NCBI RefSeq assembly: GCF_000711725.1
Contig: NZ_JONP01000011.1
Coordinates: forward strand, 124,001 to 188,000
Reading direction: 5' to 3'
Length of the DNA: 64,000 bases
Origin: Roseomonas aerilata DSM 19363
GTDB taxonomy: Bacteria; Pseudomonadota; Alphaproteobacteria; Acetobacterales; Acetobacteraceae
In this document: positions 25,411 to 33,937 of the stretch, in pieces
How positions within the stretch are numbered: the first letter of the stretch is position 1
Layout of the letters: each line of letters opens with the position of its first letter
Translations under genes and position numbers: made by a program
The notes under the pieces: generated by a model
The model's database searches: none
Seen by the model: only the letters and a program-made list of their open reading frames with translations
What the model was told of the DNA's origin: nothing

Positions 25411-26379
25411 ATGACCGTCTCGGACATCCTCTTCTTCGGCAAGGACGCCGAGTTCTACCGGGAACACCTGGCGCAGGAGTTCCCCGGGCTGCGCCTGCAC
25501 TTGGCGAAGGACAATGCCGGCATCACCGGGCAGGCGGCGGAATCGCAACTGCTCGTCGCCATGGCGCCGGCCGTCACCGCCGCCACCGTGCGCGCGCTGC
25601 CGCGGCTGCAATGGGTGCAGGCCATGACCACGGGCGTGGACAACCTGCTCATCATGCCGGAGCTCCCGCCCGAGGTCGCCATCACGCGCGTGCGCGGCAT
25701 CCACGGCCCGCAGATGTCCGAGATGGCCATACTCAACATGATGCTGCTGGCACGGAACTTCCCCGCCGTGCTGCGCAACCAGGAGAGGCGCCGCTGGGAG
25801 CGCTGGCCGCAGAAGCTGCTCGTCGGCCGCACCGCCGTCATCCTCGGCGTCGGCTCCATCAGCGAGGAGCTGGCGCCGCGCTGCAAGGCCTTCGGCATGC
25901 GCGTGATCGGCATCAGCAGCCGCACCGCGCCGCCCCCGGGCTTCGACGAGATGATGCCGCGCACGAGGCTGGCCGAGGCGGCGGCGCTTGCCGACTTTCT
26001 CGTCCTGCTCACGCCCTACACGCCCGAGACGCACAACATCATCGACGCGAAGCTGCTCGCCTCGATGCGGCCGGATTCCTGGCTGGTGAATCTCGCCCGC
26101 GGCAACGTGGTGGACGAGGAGGCGCTGGCCGCTGCCCTTCGCGCCGGCACCATCGCGGGCGCGGCGCTCGACGTCTTCGCGCAGGAACCCCTGCCGGAGA
26201 GCAGCCCACTCTGGGACACGCCGAACCTCATCATCACGCCGCATATCGGCGGGATGAGCGAAACCTATGCGGAGCAGGCCCTGCCGACGCTTCGCCAGAA
26301 CCTTGCCGATTTCCTGCGGGGCGGCGCCGGTGGCCTGCAGGAGCGGATCCAGCGCACTGCCCGGGCAGGCGCCGCATGA
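25411..26379 (+). CDS. D-2-hydroxyacid dehydrogenase family protein
   Basis: A 322-residue D-isomer-specific 2-hydroxyacid dehydrogenase (GyaR/PdxB-type family). Catalytic residues are visible: Arg in LVNLARGNVVDE, Glu in DVFAQEPLP and His in ITPHIGG. The nucleotide-binding loop reads ILGVGSISEELAPR, with Ser in place of the third Gly of GxGxxG. It starts 3 bp after the M24 gene. It probably oxidises or reduces a 2-hydroxy/2-keto acid produced by the preceding enzyme. Confidence 0.9.
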   Translation: MTVSDILFFGKDAEFYREHLAQEFPGLRLHLAKDNAGITGQAAESQLLVAMAPAVTAATVRALPRLQWVQAMTTGVDNLLIMPELPPEVAITRVRGIHGPQMSEMAILNMMLLARNFPAVLRNQERRRWERWPQKLLVGRTAVILGVGSISEELAPRCKAFGMRVIGISSRTAPPPGFDEMMPRTRLAEAAALADFLVLLTPYTPETHNIIDAKLLASMRPDSWLVNLARGNVVDEEALAAALRAGTIAGAALDVFAQEPLPESSPLWDTPNLIITPHIGGMSETYAEQALPTLRQNLADFLRGGAGGLQERIQRTARAGAA

Positions 26380-26714
26380 CGGTGTTCGCGAAGACACTCC
26401 CGGGAGCGCGATGCTTGGCAGGCGCGGCTTTCCCCAACGACCGGCGCCGCAGGGTGCCGACCGCGCAGCCTCAAGGATCCAGGCCCTGGATCCGCCCGAC
26501 CAGATCCCTGCCAAGGCTGTGATGCCGCTCCTCCACAGTTAGGCGGAAGCCGGCAGCAAGATGAATGCGTCGAGACGAGGTCGTCGTTCGTCCGAGAGCG
26601 AGATACGCGCGGCTGGGCCAAGCGCCCCCGCCCCTCGACCGAAAGGGGTGACCGGAGGCACGATGCGGGGACGACCGCCGCCCCCACGTGACCGGCAGGC
26701 CGAGGAGACGCCCC
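26380..26714. other. 335-bp intergenic region without recognisable gene
   Basis: Between the 2-hydroxyacid dehydrogenase and mcd. I see no convincing coding sequence on either strand. It contains the 10-base palindrome CTCCCGGGAG at about 26398-26407, close after the upstream gene, and presumably the promoter of mcd. Minus-strand frames through it are antisense to mcd and lack family signatures. Confidence 0.5.
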
Positions 26715-28367
26715 ATGCTGGACCATCCCGCCCCCGCCCTGGTGGAGGGCTGCGCCGCCGTGCTGGAAGCGGCCGAACGGCTGCACGAGGCCACCCGCAC
26801 GGCGCTGGGTGCCACCCTTGCTCCCGAGGGCCGGGCCGATCCCACCCGGTTGGAGGCTGCGCAGTTCGCCGCCCACGGCCTCGCCTGGCAGGCTACCTAT
26901 GTCGAGGCGCTGCGCCAGTCCCTCGCCTGGGCACGGCGGCTAGAGGCCGTCGGCACCTTCAGTGAGGTGGAGGCGGCCATCCTCCGCCTCGGCTTCGCCG
27001 AGTACGGCGCGCAACTCGCCGGCGGGATCCCGATGAGCCAGGCCGAGATCGTCCGTCCCCACGACATGGGCGTGCCGGAGGCGCGGCTGGAAGCCCTCCG
27101 GCCCAGCCTGATGGCCCTCTCCGACCCCGCCGCCCTCGACACCGCGCGCCTCTCCCTCGCCACCGCCGTCTCTGAGGGTCGCTTCGGCGCGCTCGCGCTG
27201 GAGGACGAACTGCTGGAGGCGACGCGCGGCGAGTTCCTCCGCTTCGCCGCCGCCGAGATCGCTCCCCATGCGCAGGAATGGCACCAGGGGAACGCGCTTA
27301 TCCCTATGCCTGTCGTGCGCAAGCTCGCGGAGATGGGCGTCTTCGGCCTGACGGTGCCGGAGGAATTCGGCGGGCTTGGCCTCGGCAAGGTCGCCATGTG
27401 CCTTGTCTCGGAAGCGCTGAGCGGCGCCTATCTCGGCGTCGGCTCCCTCGGCACGCGCTCCGAGATCGCGGCGGAACTCATTCGCCTCGGCGGCACGGAG
27501 GAGCAGAAGGCGCGCTGGCTGCCCCTCATCGCCTCCGGCGAGATCCTACCGACCGCCGTCTTCACCGAGCCCGACACCGGCTCCGACCTCGGCAACCTCC
27601 GCACGCGCGCGGTGCGCGATGGCGACACCTATCGCATCCATGGCGCCAAGACCTGGATCACTCACGGCTCGCGCTCCGACCTGATGACGCTTCTCGTCCG
27701 CACGGGGGCGCCGGGCACGGGCTACAAGGGGCTGTCGATGCTGCTGGCAGAGAAGCCGCGCGGCACGGAGGAGGATCCCTTCCCCGCCCCTGGCATGAGC
27801 GGGGCCGAGATCCACGTCCTCGGCTATCGCGGCATGCGGGAGTACGAGATCGGCTTCGATGGCTTTGAGGTGCCCGCTTCCGCGCTGCTGGGAGGCGTGG
27901 AGGGCCAGGGCTTCAAGCAACTCATGGAGACCTTCGAGAGCGCGCGCATCCAGACCGCCGCCCGCGCGCTCGGCGTTGCGCAGAACGCGCTGGAACTGGG
28001 CACCGCCTATGCCAACACGCGCGCCCAGTTCGGCAAGCCCATCCTCGCCTTCCCGCGTGTGCACGCGAAGCTCGCCTGGATGGCGGCGGAAACGATGATG
28101 GCGCGCCAACTCTCCTACTTCGCCGCCCGCCAGAAGGACGCTGGCCGCCGCTGCGACGTGGAGGCCGGCATGGCGAAGCTGCTGGCCGCGCGCGTCGCCT
28201 GGTCGAACGCGGATGCCGCGCTGCAGATCCATGGCGGCAACGGATACGCTATCGAGTACCCGATCAGCCGCGTGCTCTGCGATGCTCGCATCCTCTCGAT
28301 TTTCGAGGGCGCGGCGGAGATCCAGGCGCAGGTGATCGCGCGCGGGCTGCTCGGCCGCGTGAACTAG
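26715..28367 (+). CDS. mcd: (2S)-methylsuccinyl-CoA dehydrogenase
   Basis: A 550-residue acyl-CoA dehydrogenase with an N-terminal helical extension of about 165 residues, which is distinctive of Mcd of the ethylmalonyl-CoA pathway. The extension includes RLEAAQFAAHGLAWQATYVEALRQ and GIPMSQAEIVRPHDMG. The catalytic core has FGLTVPEEFGGLGLGKVAM, FTEPDTGSDLG, GAKTWITHGSRSDL and the C-terminal LQIHGGNGYAIEYPISRVLCDARI. The ATG at 26715 follows GAGGAG at 7 nt. Mcd oxidises (2S)-methylsuccinyl-CoA to mesaconyl-CoA during acetyl-CoA assimilation. Other pathway genes are not in the window. Confidence 0.85.
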   Translation: MLDHPAPALVEGCAAVLEAAERLHEATRTALGATLAPEGRADPTRLEAAQFAAHGLAWQATYVEALRQSLAWARRLEAVGTFSEVEAAILRLGFAEYGAQLAGGIPMSQAEIVRPHDMGVPEARLEALRPSLMALSDPAALDTARLSLATAVSEGRFGALALEDELLEATRGEFLRFAAAEIAPHAQEWHQGNALIPMPVVRKLAEMGVFGLTVPEEFGGLGLGKVAMCLVSEALSGAYLGVGSLGTRSEIAAELIRLGGTEEQKARWLPLIASGEILPTAVFTEPDTGSDLGNLRTRAVRDGDTYRIHGAKTWITHGSRSDLMTLLVRTGAPGTGYKGLSMLLAEKPRGTEEDPFPAPGMSGAEIHVLGYRGMREYEIGFDGFEVPASALLGGVEGQGFKQLMETFESARIQTAARALGVAQNALELGTAYANTRAQFGKPILAFPRVHAKLAWMAAETMMARQLSYFAARQKDAGRRCDVEAGMAKLLAARVAWSNADAALQIHGGNGYAIEYPISRVLCDARILSIFEGAAEIQAQVIARGLLGRVN

Positions 28368-28368
28368 G

Positions 28369-28389
28369 GGCCGGGGAGCAGCCCCGGCC
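28369..28389. terminator. bidirectional terminator-like hairpin
   Basis: Eight-base perfect arms GGCCGGGG and CCCCGGCC with a 5-base loop, in the 30-bp gap between convergent mcd (stop 28367) and the amidohydrolase gene (stop 28398). It may serve both transcripts. No U-tract, as is usual in very GC-rich genomes. Confidence 0.6.
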
Positions 28390-28397
28390 GCCCTCGC

Positions 28398-29846
28398 TCA
28401 GCCCGCGGCACGCGCCTCCAGCCCAACGGCGCGGCTGCGCGCATTCGCCGCCGCCCCCTCGACGTCGGCGTGCAGCAGGCGTCCGTCGCGCTTAAGGACG
28501 CGCCCGTCCACCATCACGAAATCAACGGCCCCTGCCCCGCACTGCATAAGGGCGGAGGAGATGGGATCGAGCACCGGCGAGGTGCCGACCGTGTCCGCCC
28601 GCAGCAGCACGATGTCGGCGCGCTTGCCCGGCGTCAGGCTGCCCGTGACATCACCCATGCCAGCCGCCCGTGCCCCGCCGAGCGTCGCCCAGCCCAGCGC
28701 CTGCCGCGTGGTGAAGGCCACGGCCCGCAGCGGTGCCCCGGCCCGCAGCGCCTCGGCATTGGCTAGGCCGCGCGCGGCCGCGAGGGCGATGCGCGCCTGC
28801 GTGAAGACATCGCCGCCCACCCCGGCCGAGATATCGCTGCCGATGCCGACCGTGCCGCCTGCCCGCTGCATCCGCGGCGCGGCGGGGAAGCCGTGCCCCA
28901 TCTGCATCTCCACCTCCGGCGTGGAGACGGTGCTGCCGCCGGCGTCCGCCAGCATCTTGTACTCGTCCTCGTCGAGGTCATTCGCGTGGGCGAGGCTGAT
29001 GCGCGGGTTCAGCAGCCCCTTTTCGTGCAGCGCCGCGATGCTGCGCCGCTTGCGCTCGGCATAGACGGGGGCGCCCGCGTGGAACTGCACGAGGAGGTCG
29101 AGGTCGCGCGCGAGGCGAAGGTCGCTCTCCGTCTCCTCCAGCGAGGAGAAGTCGGGCCCGCGCATGGCCAGCGCCAGCCGAACCCGCCCGGGCGAGGCCA
29201 TGCGGCCGGCGCGCAGGCGGCGGATATCGGCGGAAACCGCCTCGGGGCTGTTCGCGCTGGTGGTGCTGCCCGCACCCGACCCCGCCAGCCCATAGGCGAA
29301 GATGGCGCGGATGCCGGAATTCTCGAAGGCATCCAGCGCGGCGTCCGCGTGCGCGGAGCTGGTCGTCTCTCGGCTCCAATCCACCACCGTGGTCACGCCG
29401 GCCGAGAGAAGCTCGAGGCAGCCCGCGTAATCCGCCGCGCGAAGGTCGTCCGCCGTGAGGCGGGAGGAGCGCTTCGCGACGACCGTGCCGAAATACTGCG
29501 CGAGCGTCTGGTCGCCGGACATGCCACGCTGCAGCGCCTGTCCAAGGTGGATATGAGCGTTCACGAGGCCGGGAATGGCGATCCGCCCCGCGCCATCCAC
29601 CACCTGCGCGCCCTCGGGCTGCGGCAGGTCGCGCCCGACGGCGGCAATGGCGCCATCCCGCACGAGGATGTCGCCGGCGGGCAGATCGGGCACCGAGGGA
29701 TCCATCGTGACGACGACAGCGCCACGAATGAGCACCGGCCGGGCGGGATCAAGGGCGGGCGCGGTGCCCTGAGCAGCGGCCGGAAGGCTGGCGACGAGGC
29801 CGGCAGCAGGCACGGCGCCCAGCAGCGCACGGCGGGACGGGGTCAT
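28398..29846 (-). CDS. exported amidohydrolase (cytosine deaminase/AtzA-like)
   Basis: A 482-residue composite-barrel amidohydrolase with a Tat-type signal (SRRALLGAVPAAGLVASLPAAAQG). Metal-site motifs are VNAHIHLGQAL (HxH), LVQFHAGAP, ISLAHANDLDED and GIGSDISAG (Asp). It resembles the SsnA/AtzA/TrzN-type subtype III deaminases and chlorohydrolases. A Tat signal on this family is less common and places it in the periplasm. It is the last gene of the LacI-associated operon, after a Bug receptor. Substrate unknown; probably a C-N or C-X hydrolysis. Confidence 0.87.
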   Translation of the reverse strand: MTPSRRALLGAVPAAGLVASLPAAAQGTAPALDPARPVLIRGAVVVTMDPSVPDLPAGDILVRDGAIAAVGRDLPQPEGAQVVDGAGRIAIPGLVNAHIHLGQALQRGMSGDQTLAQYFGTVVAKRSSRLTADDLRAADYAGCLELLSAGVTTVVDWSRETTSSAHADAALDAFENSGIRAIFAYGLAGSGAGSTTSANSPEAVSADIRRLRAGRMASPGRVRLALAMRGPDFSSLEETESDLRLARDLDLLVQFHAGAPVYAERKRRSIAALHEKGLLNPRISLAHANDLDEDEYKMLADAGGSTVSTPEVEMQMGHGFPAAPRMQRAGGTVGIGSDISAGVGGDVFTQARIALAAARGLANAEALRAGAPLRAVAFTTRQALGWATLGGARAAGMGDVTGSLTPGKRADIVLLRADTVGTSPVLDPISSALMQCGAGAVDFVMVDGRVLKRDGRLLHADVEGAAANARSRAVGLEARAAG

Positions 29847-29878
29847 GGACGCGTTCTCCTGCGCCCTTTGTTTGCTGA

Positions 29879-29907
29879 GCGCCGCGAGCGGGCGCGGCCC
29901 GCGGCGC
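29879..29907. terminator. GC hairpin after Bug gene
   Basis: Eight-base arms GCGCCGCG and CGCGGCGC with a 13-base loop, between the Bug stop (29927) and the amidohydrolase start (29846). It matches the hairpin placement after the other Bug genes. Confidence 0.5.
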
Positions 29908-29926
29908 CTTAGGAAAGAGTGCTAGC

Positions 29927-30916
29927 TCAGTCCGCGTACTCGCCGGCGGACTGAATGATCGGGCGCCAGCGGGCGACCTCGGCTTCGAGAAGCGCGCGGT
30001 GCGCCTCGGGCGTCGCGCGCTCGGCGGGCTCCGGCGTCGTCGCCAACTCCGCGAAGCGGGTCACCACCTTGTCGTCCGCCAGCGCGGCGCGCAGTGCCTG
30101 GGAAAGGCGGTCGATGATCGGGCGCGGCGTGCCGGCAGCGACGTAGAAGCCGTGCCACACCGTCACCGTCAGCCCGGGCAGCCCGCCCTCGGCCGCGGTG
30201 GGCAGGTTGGGCAGGGCGGCCAGCCGCCCCTCGGTGGTGGTGGCGAAGGCGCGGACGCGGTTGTCCTGGATATAGGGCACCGTGTTGGTCGTCTGGTCGC
30301 AGGTGAGATCGAGCCGGCCCGCCATCAGCTCCGTCATGATCGGCGCCGTGCCTCGGAAGGCAATCGGCGTCATCGGGGTCTGGAGAAGGGAGCGCAGCAG
30401 CGTCGCGCAGAGATGGCTGGCGGAGCCGAGGCCGGCATGCCCGATATTCACCTCCGCCCCCGGCCGCTTCAGCCAGGCGACGAGCTCCTGCAGGCTCGCC
30501 GCCGGTATGTTCGGGCGAGCGACCAGCGTCATCGGCACGGGCGTGATGAGACCGACCGTGTCGAAGGACTTCAGCACGTCATAGGGCAGGTTGCGGTAGA
30601 GGCTGGGCGCCGTTGCGACGCCGATATTGCCGAGCAGCAGCGTATAGCCGTCCGGCCGCGACTGCGCGACGCGCTGGCCACCAATGGTGCCGCCCGCACC
30701 GGTCACGTTCTCCGCCACGACGGAGACGCCGAGGTCGCGCCCCATCGCCTCGCCGAGTTGGCGCGCCACCACGTCGGTCGGGCCGCCAGCCGCGAAGGGA
30801 ACGATGATAGTGATGGTGCGGTCGGGAAAGCGCCCCTGCGCCTGTGCGCCCGGCAGGAGCAGCAGGACCGCCGCGAGGCCTCCCGCAAGGCGGGTGAGGA
30901 TGGATCGGACGTTCAT
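29927..30916 (-). CDS. Bug/TctC-family periplasmic solute-binding protein
   Basis: A 329-residue Bug receptor: export signal MNVRSILTRLAGGLAAVLLLLPGAQAQ, then ITIIVPFAAGGPTDVVARQL, VSVVAENVTGAGGTIGG and RPDGYTLLLGNIG. It has a strong purine-rich ribosome-binding region (the minus strand reads AAGGAGGAAAAAG just before the ATG). It lies in the dioxygenase/LacI-linked operon between the cupin and the exported amidohydrolase, so its ligand is probably the pathway substrate. Confidence 0.92.
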   Translation of the reverse strand: MNVRSILTRLAGGLAAVLLLLPGAQAQGRFPDRTITIIVPFAAGGPTDVVARQLGEAMGRDLGVSVVAENVTGAGGTIGGQRVAQSRPDGYTLLLGNIGVATAPSLYRNLPYDVLKSFDTVGLITPVPMTLVARPNIPAASLQELVAWLKRPGAEVNIGHAGLGSASHLCATLLRSLLQTPMTPIAFRGTAPIMTELMAGRLDLTCDQTTNTVPYIQDNRVRAFATTTEGRLAALPNLPTAAEGGLPGLTVTVWHGFYVAAGTPRPIIDRLSQALRAALADDKVVTRFAELATTPEPAERATPEAHRALLEAEVARWRPIIQSAGEYAD

Positions 30917-30943
30917 TCTTTTTCCTCCTTCAGACCTGCTCGT

Positions 30944-31300
30944 TCAGGCAGGCGGCGCGAAAGGCATAGCCAGGACCACGGCTGCGGGCCGGTTCGTCCG
31001 GTTCTCGAGTTGCCGCCCCTCACCCGGCGCGATGCGACAGGAATCGAGGCGGCCGAGCGTCGCCTCCTCCTTCACGCCATCGCGCTCCGCGATGATCGTC
31101 AGCTCGCCCTCCACCACCACGTAGTGCTTCTCCACCGACGAGGCATCGAGCGTGGTGTGCCCGCCCGGCAGAAGCCAGGAGAGGCCGAGCCAGAGGCTCT
31201 CGGCCGGCCCGGCTTCGCGGCCCTGCAGGCGGAGCATGCGCATGTCGAAATGCCCGGGCGCCTGGTAGGCGGGGGCGTCGGCAAGCCGGGTGACGTTCAC
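30944..31300 (-). CDS. cupin domain protein, paralog
   Basis: A 118-residue cupin homologous along its length to the 115-residue cupin at 20869-21216: YQAPGHFDMRMLRLQGRE, WLGLSWLLPGGHTTLDASSVEKHYVVVEGE and LGRLDSCRI. Its start overlaps the end of the MDR gene by 4 bp. Presence of this small cupin in both catabolic operons suggests a shared catalytic or accessory step. No specific function recognised. Confidence 0.85.
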   Translation of the reverse strand: MNVTRLADAPAYQAPGHFDMRMLRLQGREAGPAESLWLGLSWLLPGGHTTLDASSVEKHYVVVEGELTIIAERDGVKEEATLGRLDSCRIAPGEGRQLENRTNRPAAVVLAMPFAPPA

Positions 31301-32301
31301 GCGCCCATCTCCAGCAGCACGCGCTGAGGCGCACCGCCGAGCACGATGCGATAGGCCTCCTCCGCGCGGGAGAGCGGGAAGACGAAAGCCGGCTCGATCT
31401 CATAGGGCGTCAGCGCGCCGGACTCGAAGCCCGGCCGCAGCGCTTCCAGCACGGCGCCCGTCTCGGCGGCCGAGAGCGCCAGCGTGTCCACGCCGACATA
31501 GCGGTGCTGCCCGCGATAGAAGAGGAAGATGTCGAAGGGCACCGCGCGGTCGAGCGTCGCGATGAAGATCTGCGTCGCGCCATGCGCCATGGCCGTATTC
31601 CCTGTCGCGAACCAGGGAGAACCGACACAGTTGAAGACAAGGTCGGCGCCATGCCCCGCCGTTGCCTCCCGCACGGCGGCGGCCACGTCGCCCGTCTCGC
31701 TGTCGAACACCGCCTCGGCGCCCTCGACCGCAATGCCCGGCCGCCGCACGCCCGCGAAGACCCGCGCGCCAGCTGCGTGCGCGATGCGGCAGGCCGCCTG
31801 CCCGACGCGGCCATTGGCGCCGAGCACGAGTACCACCTGCCCCGCCCTCACGCCGCCTGCCTCGCGGAAGCCGACCTCGGCCGTCACGAAGGGCACGCCG
31901 ATGGCGGCGGCCTGCTGCATGGAGAGGTTCTTCGGCTTGGCGAAGACCGCGTCCGGCGGCAGGGCGAGCAGGCTGGCATGGCTGCCGTCCCGCGAGATGC
32001 CGATATCGCCGCCCGATCCCCAGACCTCTCGGCCGATCATCTCCGCCGGCCCCTCAACCACGCGCCCCGCGAAGTCGCGGCCGGGCGTGCGCGGAAACAC
32101 CGCCTTGGGCATGACGCCCAGGAGGGCCTTCACGTCGGAGGGGTTCACGCCGGCCGCCGCGACCTCGACGAGGCACCAGCCGGGCGGCAGCTCCGGCGAA
32201 ACCTCGGCATGGGAAAGGCCGAGAGCGTCGGGTCCGGTGGCCTTGGTCTCGATGCGCAGCCCCGGGCCGCTGCGGCGCCCGGGATTGAGGGAAGCTGACA
32301 C
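31297..32301 (-). CDS. MDR-type zinc-independent alcohol/quinone oxidoreductase
   Basis: A 334-residue medium-chain dehydrogenase. The N-terminal GroES-like domain has VEVAAAGVNPSDVKALLG and FPRTPGRDFAGRVVEG. The cofactor domain has VLVLGANGRVGQAACRIAHAAGARVFAG. The catalytic zinc Cys/His set is not evident, placing it with quinone oxidoreductase-like enoyl or quinone reductases. It overlaps the cupin downstream and follows the BKACE gene by 14 bp. It probably reduces an unsaturated or carbonyl intermediate. Confidence 0.85.
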   Translation of the reverse strand: MSASLNPGRRSGPGLRIETKATGPDALGLSHAEVSPELPPGWCLVEVAAAGVNPSDVKALLGVMPKAVFPRTPGRDFAGRVVEGPAEMIGREVWGSGGDIGISRDGSHASLLALPPDAVFAKPKNLSMQQAAAIGVPFVTAEVGFREAGGVRAGQVVLVLGANGRVGQAACRIAHAAGARVFAGVRRPGIAVEGAEAVFDSETGDVAAAVREATAGHGADLVFNCVGSPWFATGNTAMAHGATQIFIATLDRAVPFDIFLFYRGQHRYVGVDTLALSAAETGAVLEALRPGFESGALTPYEIEPAFVFPLSRAEEAYRIVLGGAPQRVLLEMGA

Positions 32302-32315
32302 GTCTCGTGGATCCC

Positions 32316-33191
32316 TCAGGAAAGGCCGATGATTTCGCGCGCGCGGGCAGGCCCGACGACGCGCGGTCCGAGGTCCTCCACCATTCGCCGGGCCTTCTCG
32401 ACCATGGCGGCGTTGGAGGGGGCGAGAACGCCGCGCGCGATCATCGTCGCGTCCTCCAGCCCGACGCGCGCGTGGCCGCCGGCGATGATCGATTGCGCGA
32501 CCATCGGGAAGGCGCTGCGCCCGATGCCGATCGCGGTGAACTGCGCGTCCGCCGGCAGGAGGTTGCGCGCATAGATCACCGTCTCGGGCGAGGGCTGGAA
32601 GCCGTACTTCACACCCATGACGAAGGAGGTGAGCGCCGGCGCCGCCAGGCTGCCATCGGCCAGCATGTCGCGCATGAGGGCGATGTCGCCGGAATCGAAC
32701 AGCTCGATCTCCGGCACCGCCCCGGCTTCCCGCAGGAAGGCGGCCATGCGGCGCACGTTGCGCGGCGTGTTGATCACCACCTCGCGCCCCGAATTCATCG
32801 TATTGAGGTCCAGCGTTGCGATATCCGGGCGCAGCGCGGTGATATGCGCTGTGCGGATCTCGGGCGTGGTCAGCGTCGTACCGGGGCCCGCGACCTTCGG
32901 GTCCTCCTCGCCCACCACGAAGCGGCCGCCCGGGCCGGTGGTCAGGTTGATGATAAGGTCCTTGTTGCGGTCGCGGATGCGCGCGACCACGTCCTTGTAG
33001 TATTCCAACTCCATGCTCGGCTTGCCTGTCGCAGGGTCGCGCACGTGCAGGTGGACGACGGCCGCCCCTTCCTCCGCCGCGGCGAGGGCGGCGTTGGCGA
33101 TCTCCTCCGGCGTCACCGGCAACTCAGGGTGCTGCTCCCGCGTGGTCAGGTTGCCCGTCACCGCGCAGGTGATGAAGACCTCGTCGCGCAT
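32316..33191 (-). CDS. beta-keto acid cleavage enzyme (BKACE, DUF849), second copy
   Basis: A 291-residue BKACE family enzyme: EVFITCAVTGNLTTREQHPELPVTPEEI, VVHLHVRDPATGKPSMELEYY (metal HxH), IINLTTGPGGRF and GGHARVGLEDATMIARGVLA. The start ATG at 33191 directly follows the SDR gene. It is a diverged paralog of the BKACE at 13546-14484 (different N-terminal and C-terminal halves), suggesting a different keto-acid substrate. Together with the intradiol dioxygenase at the head of the operon, a role in cleaving a 3-oxo-dicarboxylate such as 3-oxoadipate is an attractive inference. Confidence 0.9.
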   Translation of the reverse strand: MRDEVFITCAVTGNLTTREQHPELPVTPEEIANAALAAAEEGAAVVHLHVRDPATGKPSMELEYYKDVVARIRDRNKDLIINLTTGPGGRFVVGEEDPKVAGPGTTLTTPEIRTAHITALRPDIATLDLNTMNSGREVVINTPRNVRRMAAFLREAGAVPEIELFDSGDIALMRDMLADGSLAAPALTSFVMGVKYGFQPSPETVIYARNLLPADAQFTAIGIGRSAFPMVAQSIIAGGHARVGLEDATMIARGVLAPSNAAMVEKARRMVEDLGPRVVGPARAREIIGLS

Positions 33192-33196
33192 GGATC

Positions 33197-33937
33197 TCAA
33201 AGCGCACGCCCTCCGTCGACGAGGATCAGCGATCCCGTGGAATAGGCAAGAAGCGTCGCGCAGGCGAGGACGGCATTCGCCACGTCCTCGGGCTGCGCGA
33301 CGCGCTTCAGCGGAATGGAGGGCGCGATCTTCGCGTTCGCCTCTGGCCCCCGCCCCGGCACGAAGCCCGTCTCCACTACGCCGGGGGAGACGGACATCAC
33401 CCGCACCTTCGGCGCGAGCGCCCGGGCGAGCGACTTCGTCAGGCTGTCGGTTGCCGCCTTCACCGCAGCATAGGCGAGGTTGGAGCCCGACCCGTTCAGC
33501 CCCCCGATGGAGGAGATGTTCACGACCAGCCCCTCGGACTCCTCCAGCAGCGAGCGGAAGGCTCGCACTGCGGAGAGCGGGCCGCGCCAGTTCACGCGCC
33601 ACATGGAATCGAGAAAGTCGTCGTCCAGCGCATCGAGATCGGCATGCGCAATCGCCCGCGTAAAGCCCGCGCTGTTCACCAGCACGTCGCAGCGGCCGTG
33701 GCTGCGCGCCACGTCAGCCGCTAGCGCCTCGATCGAGGCCCGGTCCTCCATTGAGGCCGGGCGGGCGTCGTGCCCATCACCTGGCAGCGAGGCGACCAGC
33801 GCGCGCGCCTCCGCCTCCCGCCCACGATAGCTGACGATCACGGAGGCACCGGCCTCGGCCAGCACCCTGGCCGTCGCCGCGCCGATCCCCCCGGAGCCGC
33901 CGAGGATGACCGCGGTCTTCCCGTTGAGAGTGCTCAT
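33197..33937 (-). CDS. SDR family oxidoreductase
   Basis: A 246-residue classical SDR: cofactor motif LGGSGGIGAATARVLAEAGA, catalytic Ser in VVNISSIGG, and YAAVKAATDSLTKSLAR (Tyr-x3-Lys). It ends LLAYSTGSLILVDGGRAL. The gene overlaps the dioxygenase stop by 4 bp. Its role is probably oxidation/reduction of a pathway intermediate; specificity is not readable. Confidence 0.88.
   Translation of the reverse strand: MSTLNGKTAVILGGSGGIGAATARVLAEAGASVIVSYRGREAEARALVASLPGDGHDARPASMEDRASIEALAADVARSHGRCDVLVNSAGFTRAIAHADLDALDDDFLDSMWRVNWRGPLSAVRAFRSLLEESEGLVVNISSIGGLNGSGSNLAYAAVKAATDSLTKSLARALAPKVRVMSVSPGVVETGFVPGRGPEANAKIAPSIPLKRVAQPEDVANAVLACATLLAYSTGSLILVDGGRAL

Noticed and set aside
21727-26514. 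A 1595-codon open frame on the minus strand
   Set aside because: It is antisense to the clear Bug, M24 and 2-hydroxyacid dehydrogenase genes and its translation is Arg/Gly/His-rich with no family motifs. Long antisense frames are expected at this GC content.
26265-26876. Minus-strand frame between the 2-hydroxyacid dehydrogenase and mcd
   Set aside because: No recognisable family, no ribosome-binding site, and it overlaps the start of mcd; treated as non-coding.
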